From positions 1,302,001 to 1,366,000 of the forward strand of contig JADILM010000006.1 in the NCBI GenBank assembly GCA_016617785.1: DNA of 64,000 nucleotides, given 5' to 3'. The notes under the pieces are model-generated. The model searched no databases, was not told where the DNA came from, and saw nothing but the letters and a program-made list of their open reading frames with translations. Position 1 is the first letter of the stretch, and every line of letters begins with the position of its first letter. The DNA is from Sporobolomyces roseus. Its lineage: Eukaryota; Basidiomycota; Microbotryomycetes; Sporidiobolales; Sporidiobolaceae. Of this stretch, positions 57,120-64,000 are shown piece after piece. Made by a program: the position numbers and the translations under genes.

Positions 57120-60100
57120 CTACGACGCTTTCCGAAAGAATGGATTCTTCGAATTGACTACTAGCGTGTTGCCCGCTGCAGTCGTGAAGGTTCTTTCCCT
57201 TGTCGCTCCACCTGCTTCTACACCTCCACCGGGAGCAGTCGTCGCATAGCTCGAAGCACTCCATCGATTGCTAGTCGGTGCAGGAGGTGGTCGGCGATGA
57301 GCTGAACCGAAGGAGGAAGAGGGAGAAGGTGAGATGGGTGAGGAGGGATCTTCGAGGATGAATCGAGGGGTCAAAGGGACTTCTTGCGTTACCTCTCGAG
57401 CGTGCGGAGGTGATGGCGAGGGAGAAGAGCGAGAGAGATTGAGCGGTGTTGGTGGAGAGGAAGAGTAGGAACGAGGGAGAGGAGGGTAGGCGACAGAGTA
57501 AGGGAGGGCAGCGAGTTTCTTGTCGACCTGTTCGACAAGCGCCCTAGTATCAGCACTACTGATACGATTTAGGGATACTCTTTGTGACAGACGAACCTCT
57601 TTGTTGCCTAACTCGTTCGCGAATCTCTTCGTATGCTCCCTTCGTCTCTTCTGTTCCCTCTTTCTGAACCACCATACTCCTCCAATAACCACCGTCAAGA
57701 CGAGGATGATGATCAACAAGATAACCCACCACGGAAGTTTCCATCCCTCCTTCTCTTCCTCTTTCGCTGCACTCGTTCGCGCTTCGACTGATACGAGATC
57801 TTCCAAACATACTCCAAACCCCGAGATAATCTGACATCGATCAGTCGTATCGACGCATTTTCCGTTGATGACTTTTTGAGTCCCCGAAGAGCAGGACAAG
57901 CATTGATCCTTTGAGGAACCGTAGCAAGTCTCGCAGTCGTCGTGACAGTTGACACATTCTTGTTTCTTCGGGTCGTAGAACTCGTGTTGCGAAGAACAGG
58001 TCGAAAGGCATCGAGATTCCCCTAGAGCGTTCTTGGATAGGACGGGATTGGAAGCGGGACAGGAAAGACAGTTTGTCGAGGTGTCGGAGCATGTCTCGCA
58101 AGAAGGATGACAGGCGAGACACGAGGATGTAGTTGAGGTCGAGGTAGAGTTGGTGAGGGAAGAGAGAGGGGAAGAAGTCGAGGAGAAGAAACCGGTTGGA
58201 CAGGAGGAAGCGGAAAGGCAGGTACCGTTCAGCAGGAGATGCGAAGATGTTGAGCAGGAGGTACAGAAAGAAGGGTTAGAAGGGAGGCAGGAGGAACAGC
58301 TCGAATCGCAGGCTATAGACGAGACAAGATTAGCTCAAAAGCGCGAATCGGGAGAAGAAAGCGTGAGCTTACCTTGACACGAAGTTCCGTCTCCAGAGAC
58401 TGTCGAGCCTGATGGACAGCTGTCTTGACACACTCCATTGACGAGATAGCTCCCAGGTAGACAAGCTGAACAAGTCAACTGATCCCGTTTCGAACTTGTC
58501 GAGAACGAATTGATTCCTCCTTTCGTACACTTCGACGGCAGAGCTGTGTCAACCCTTTCTCGCTTCATCAGTCTCGACGCAGAATAGATGGAAAGAGAGT
58601 GTGGACTCACCATCGCAAACCCCTTTTTCATTATCATAAACCCATCCCGCATTACTTCCTTTCGTCCTCTCACTGCTCCTCCCATCGCACACTCCCGACT
58701 TCTGATCGATCGCAACACATTTCCCTTCCAGCAAAACGTTCGGTGTCCTGCACTCCAAACATTTCCCGCTCCCTTCTCCGTAACAAGTCTCGCACATTGA
58801 GTCGCAAGCGACACAGTCTTGTGATGTTGATGAGAAGAACGTTCGAGAGGGACAGGTGATGAAGGTTCCGTTCGATGAAGCGGTTGTTGCGGTCGTGCAG
58901 GTCGTTGGAGAGGACGATAAGGGTTGCAAGCCGGATTGACAAGTCTGACACGTCCCTGTAGGGCCAGAACAGCTAGCACATGTCGGATCGCAAGCTGTAC
59001 GAGGCTCGGAGGAGACCTAGTCAGTCCAAAAGATCAAGAGTCTAGGCGAAAGCGAGCAACGCGCCTAAACAATCTCCCGACGAAGACAAGTAGTAACCAT
59101 CTGAACAAGCTGCGCATTGAGTGCCATTTGATCCTCTCGTCCATCCCGCGTTACAGTCGCACGTAGCGGTCGAGGAGCTGCCAGAACAAACTCCGTTGAG
59201 ACAATTGCAAGTACCTACGTTCGAGGCCGCTGTCGTTCATCAGCTTCTTGACAAGGGAGAAGGATGAAAGAGCGTGGTCGAACGTACTAGGTAGTGTCAG
59301 GTTTGCGTAAGAAGGTGGATCGAGGCATAAACCTGAACCAGTGATTCCATCGTCGCAATTCGAACATCCTGCTCTGCACTGTTCGGTGCAGTCTTTGCCA
59401 TACAACCCGGGTAGACAATCACCTGTACCTCGTACAAGCTCTTCCGATCAGCGTCTCCTTGAAGAACGCAGATAGAAAGTAAGCACGACGTACCACAATC
59501 GTTTCCCGTAAACCCCGTTCGACAAACACAAGTTCCATTACTCGCGCAATTTCCTCCAATCCCACATTCTCCACCATCTCCTGCACATCCAGTGTTCCTG
59601 ATCTCAATCAATTCTCCCTTCTGAACCGTCCCCGAAAACCCAAGTGTCGAAACATCGGGAATTGAGTCCCAAACGACAATTCTTGAATTTCCTGGAGTCG
59701 AGATGATAGCATACGAATCTTCAGGTGCCGTTGAGAGGAGTGAAGCAAACTCTGTGGGTGCGGAAGAATTCGAGGTCGAGTTTGGGAGAGGGTGAAAAAT
59801 CGAGGTTCCTTCGTAGTATGCAGATGGAAAGGTAATTAGACCTGGTAGAGTCGAGACGGTGAAGGATTGAGAAGAGGTCGAGAGGGAACCGGTTGATGAG
59901 AAACCGGGAGAGAGCTGGGATGTCGATTGGGAAGAGGAGAAAGGTGTGGGTGTTGAAGAGTTTGAAGAGCTCGAGTTGGAGAGTGAGGGAGAGGAGGAAG
60001 GGTTGTAGGTGCCGGGTAGGAGAGTGAATTGTTCGGTTGAGCCATTGAAGGGCGTCGAGATTGTCACTCCAGCTGTTTCGAGAAAGTGATCAGTCTCTTG

Positions 60101-60254
60101 CGAGGTGGAACAAGAGAGTAGACGTACCGCTAAGTGCGTTGTGACCTTGCAAGCATTGTTGAGGAGTACATACGAATGGTTCACTAGAGTTTGCTTGATT
60201 GATTTGAGCGCGAGCGAGTGAGATTAACGAGGTTAACAGCAAGAGCGATTTCAT
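57120..60254 (-). CDS. Cysteine-rich type I membrane protein with EGF-like and furin-like repeats
   Basis: Minus strand exons in coding order 60254-60128, 60072-59494, 59422-59288, 59214-59065, 58994-58611, 58543-58373, 58312-57120; 912 residues. Signal peptide (KSLLLLTSLISLARAQ), a Ser/Thr-rich region, EGF-like modules (CGIGGNCASNGTCVCRTGF, CNCLNGVCSG), then a ladder of furin-like CxxC repeats (CDPTCASCSGPTGTCQTC, CDSMCETCYGEGSGKC, CHPSCETCSD, CHDDCETCYGSSKDQC). A single TM helix (WWVILLIIILVLTVVIGGVWW) at about residue 670 is followed by a basic then Ser/Pro-rich cytosolic tail of about 220 residues, with no kinase. The shape is receptor- or adhesin-like; ligand unknown. The intron 58995-59064 needs a GC donor (TTTAG|GCGCGT). 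Confidence 0.82.
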
Positions 60255-60598
60255 CGGAATTGAGCGAGCAATGTCGAGGGGGGAGGAAGCCGAAAGTGAA
60301 CAGAAGAGAGAAGAACGGAAGCAGGAGAGGAGCGGGAGTCAACCAGAGCGCTCGGGTGAACAAAGGAAAGCCAAAGCAGGAGAAGGGCGAGAACAAGGGG
60401 AGAAGGGGACGTGCAGGAAGAAGAAGAGGGATTTAAGAGGAAGAGGCAGCCAGCTCTACTCCCTCGATATGTGTGAGCATGTAAAGGCAAAGTGAGAAGT
60501 AGAGGATCAAAAGGCAACTTGCAGGTCTTGATCAGAAAATTTAGTGGTGAGAGAAGATTCTTGGGTTCCTCCCAATCACCACCACTACTAGTTCAAAC
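60255..60598. other. Divergent promoter region
   Basis: 344 bp between the cysteine-rich protein gene and GCV3, purine-rich on the + strand. It is the likely shared promoter; no defined site recognised. Confidence 0.45.
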
Positions 60599-61273
60599 AT
60601 GCTTCGATCTGCTATTCGACCAGTTGCCCGCTCTTTCGCTCCCCTAGCATTCAAGCCCACGTTCACGCGAACTCTCGTCAGTGAGTTTCTGCAACTTTCC
60701 CCTCCTACCTCGACATCCCGATAACAACTAACTCTCTCCCTTTCTGGTATAGGCAAACGATTCACTCAAGATCACGAATGGATCTCTTTCGATGATGCTA
60801 CTGGTCAAGGTACTTTCGGAATCACCAATTACGCTCAGAAGAACTTGGGAGATGTCGTATTCGTTGAATTACCGGTAGTCGACTCGCAAATTTCAGCGGG
60901 AGGTACGTCAATTCATCTCATCTTATCTCTCGCTGTCATCCGAGACTGATAAGCGAGTGAGTATTGACGTACAGAATCTATCGGAAATGTTGAAAGTGTC
61001 AAGGCGGTTGGAGAGATTTACGCACCCGTTTCTGGTCAAGTGAAGGAAGTCAATCAAGAGCTGGAAGGTACTCCTGAACTTATCAACCAAGATCCTGAAA
61101 CTACTGGTAAGTAGCAAGGAGTTTTGCGAAATCAGAGACTGAACTTGATGCTGATTTCACGCTCTCTTCAATCAGGTTGGTTGGCAAAGATTCAATTATC
61201 GAACCCTGGAGAGTTTGACGCGCTATTGAACGAACAAGCTTACGATGCTCTGTGCAAAGGAGCTGACCAATAA
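60599..61273 (+). CDS. GCV3: GCV3, glycine cleavage system H protein, mitochondrial
   Basis: Exons 60599-60680, 60753-60902, 60975-61106, 61176-61273; 153 residues. Carries the lipoyl arm that shuttles the aminomethyl group between the P, T and L proteins of the glycine decarboxylase complex. A basic presequence ([18 protein letters not shown]) precedes the mature [10 protein letters not shown] start. The lipoylated lysine lies in [15 protein letters not shown], and the GWLAKI strand follows. Length is typical of the family. Confidence 0.96.
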
Positions 61274-61796
61274 GCGGATCAGGGACAAGGAAGGAGGAAA
61301 GGCGTTTTGTTTTTGTAAAACTTGATATGAAGGGTTCAACTTGGGGATTAGAAGACTCTAAACAATGCAATCAGTAGTAGTTCAACACTCTTCTCGTTGG
61401 GATTGTGGAAAGGGGAGGAAAATCGAGAGGGATACGAAGCGTTTCGGCTTGCGAAAATGAAAATGAAAAAGTACCGAGATCGTTCAACTTCCGACTCTTC
61501 ACTCTCCCCCTCGAATCACTTCAAAAGACACCTCAAGACATATCAAGAGCCACGTTTGTGTATCGCAGCTATACCTCGAGCAGAATTTGAGAAACACATC
61601 ATCATCAAAGTCGATCTTTCAACGACTCAATCTCGCCAACGCAACCTCACAAAGCTCTTCTGAGGACCGCACATTACGCATATCTTTACCATCTAGCGAC
61701 TCATATCCGCGTTCAGCTCCCTCTTCTCTTCCTCGCTCATCTCTCTTCCCTCTGTCGCTTTCCCTCCCTCTTGCTCTCCCTTTCACGTAGCTTACG
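61274..61796. other. Intergenic region GCV3-OPA3-like
   Basis: 523 bp with an open frame 61397-61663 that lacks recognisable content. CT-rich just before the next gene. No gene supported. Confidence 0.4.
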
Positions 61797-62918
61797 ATGG
61801 CCAGGTACGTACCATTCCCACCGTCTGCTATAGAACCTCGTCCGCTGACATGTTGAACCTGTCCGTGCAGTCTCAAGATTGGTTCGCTCCTCCTCCGAAC
61901 GCTCTCGAAGCCCATCGCAAACAAGATCAAACAACGAGCAAAAGACCACGAAGGCTTCAAAACTCGCACGGTATGGCTCGCTCAGTTGATGCATCGAACG
62001 GAAATGAACTTGAGAGTGAGCTTGTTGGGAGAGAGTCCGAAACATATTAGACCGTTATCGGAGGCGAGAGCTATAGAGTCGGGCGCAAACTTCTTGAGTG
62101 AAGGTGTAAGTCTCAATTCCTTTTGGTAAGTCGCTTGAGGGGAGAAGCTTGCGGTCAGGCGAAAGAAACGAACGGAAACTGATTTGATCGTCGGAAAACA
62201 GTTCTTGTTTACAGTAGCAGCTACAATCAGTTCGTTTATCCTCCTTACCATCCCTCATCATTCTCTCGAGCACCTGGCTCACGAAAATCGCCGTGAACAG
62301 TCATAGGAGAGACGTATCGATCAAGTCTGAAAGAATCGAAACGACGGGATCAAGTTCGAGAATCGCTGATAACGCACGAGATGGAGATTGAGGAGCTGAG
62401 GGAACGACTGAAGGATGTTGAATTGAGTTGCGAGGGGGAGAAAGAGCGAGGGAAAGAACTGAGTTCGATTCTGGAAGAGGTGCGTTTCATCTTCGCTCGA
62501 TCCAATCTGACGACTTGAGCTGACTCAGCGGCATTGAATTGTGCAGGTCGTGATGATAGGACTTAAAGGAGGGTTTGCAAGAGCACGAGTGACGGCGGAA
62601 GAAGTAGAGGACGATCGGGACAATTGGGAAAGGCACTTGAGAGTGGGTGAATTGGCTAGACGGTTTGGAACACATGAGAGGGTGCTGAGGGACGAGGACG
62701 AGGAAGAGGAGGCGGATGTACCGATACCGAAAAAGGTTGAAGATGTAGGAAAGGGGAGAAGAGCAGAATTAGTGAGGAAGGCGGATGAAGAGGAACCGAT
62801 TGTACTCGAGCAGAAAACGGATACGGAGGATGAGCGGATACCAAAGCTGAAAGGGGAAGCTGAAGCGGGTGCGAAGGTGACAGGGAACGGAACGGAGTTG
62901 GAGTCGAAATCGCAATAG
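61797..62918 (+). CDS. OPA3-like mitochondrial protein
   Basis: Exons 61797-61804, 61871-62105, 62202-62229, 62301-62479, 62547-62918; 273 residues. OPA3 family proteins sit on mitochondrial membranes and affect morphology and lipid metabolism; the exact role is unsettled. The first coding exon is only 8 nt (ATG GCC AG). SLLRTLSKPIANKIK, MHRTEMNLRV and the FLFTVAATIIIGETYR transmembrane block match OPA3; the last needs a 28-nt exon and a GTTCGT donor, which restores frame. A coiled coil (MEIEELRERLKDVEL) follows, then an acidic tail of about 100 residues not typical of animal OPA3. Confidence 0.84.
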
Positions 62919-63165
62919 ACACGTTCGCCTAGGATCACATCTCACATTGACGACAGAATATTGAGAGAATCGCCATTGATCGCAACGGCTATCGTCCCAC
63001 CGAGTGAAAGAGAGAAATAACGGAAATTTGCTTTGCGAAAGAATGCTGAACGAGACCACTACAGAACGATAATCAACCCACTCCTCACTGATCTATCTCC
63101 CTCGTGCTCTACCTACGATGCTTTTGTTGGTGTTACATTGTCTACTGTCACTTGGTTAGAGACTC

Positions 63166-64000
<835 letters not shown>

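Noticed and set aside
61397..61663. Open frame between GCV3 and OPA3-like
   Set aside because: No homology pattern or signals; probably random in a 523-bp spacer.

Overview
The window is a dense, intron-rich stretch of a fungal nuclear genome, very probably a basidiomycete. The evidence is many short introns (mostly 45-90 nt) with GT(A/G)NGT donors, a CTGAC/CTGAT-like branch site and a nearby AG acceptor, plus proteins typical of fungi (Vps1, Cys2-type MetX enzyme, DUF1776, Spc24) and of basidiomycetes in particular (DUF6533 membrane proteins, a SAP-linked TKL kinase). I lean to Pucciniomycotina (Microbotryomycetes-like) with low confidence. All gene models were built by hand from splice signals and reading frame; every complete model sums to a whole number of codons.

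Layout, left to right. 0-10 kb: 3' part of CCT4, VPS1, and a large SAP-domain protein kinase (all +). 10-22 kb: an SLC35F6-like transporter (+), an unknown nuclear-type protein (-), MSH3 (+) tail to tail with COQ2 (-), SPC24 (-), then an ERI1-like SAP exonuclease (+) divergent from SPC24. 23-28 kb: two tandem DUF6533 membrane-protein paralogues (+). 28-38 kb: UPF1 (-), a DUF1776 protein (+), thymidylate kinase CDC8 (-) and an unknown conserved-looking protein (-). 38-47 kb: two low-complexity proteins, a MutM/Fpg-type DNA glycosylase (+), a small DUF4267-like membrane protein (+) followed by a 2.8 kb gene-poor stretch carrying a second copy of its last exon and 3' flank, then an unknown protein. 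48-57 kb: Cys2/CysA-type MetX enzyme, GID7/WDR26 homologue and a large DUF4203 membrane protein (all +). 57-64 kb: a cysteine-rich furin-repeat/EGF type I membrane protein (-), GCV3 (+), an OPA3-like protein (+), and the 3' end of a SERCA-type Ca2+-ATPase (-).

The genes do not form an operon or obvious cluster; this is ordinary housekeeping sequence. Loose themes are RNA decay (UPF1, ERI1), DNA repair and dNTP supply (MSH3, Fpg, CDC8) and mitochondrial metabolism (COQ2, GCV3, OPA3, Cys2). The most unusual observations are (1) a kinase with the WNK-like arrangement of a Gly-loop lysine and a cysteine at the usual beta3-lysine position, (2) the duplicated terminal exon whose codons diverged almost only synonymously while its 3' flank is nearly identical, (3) a probable 4-nt microexon in the SLC35F6-like gene, and (4) two GC-AG introns.
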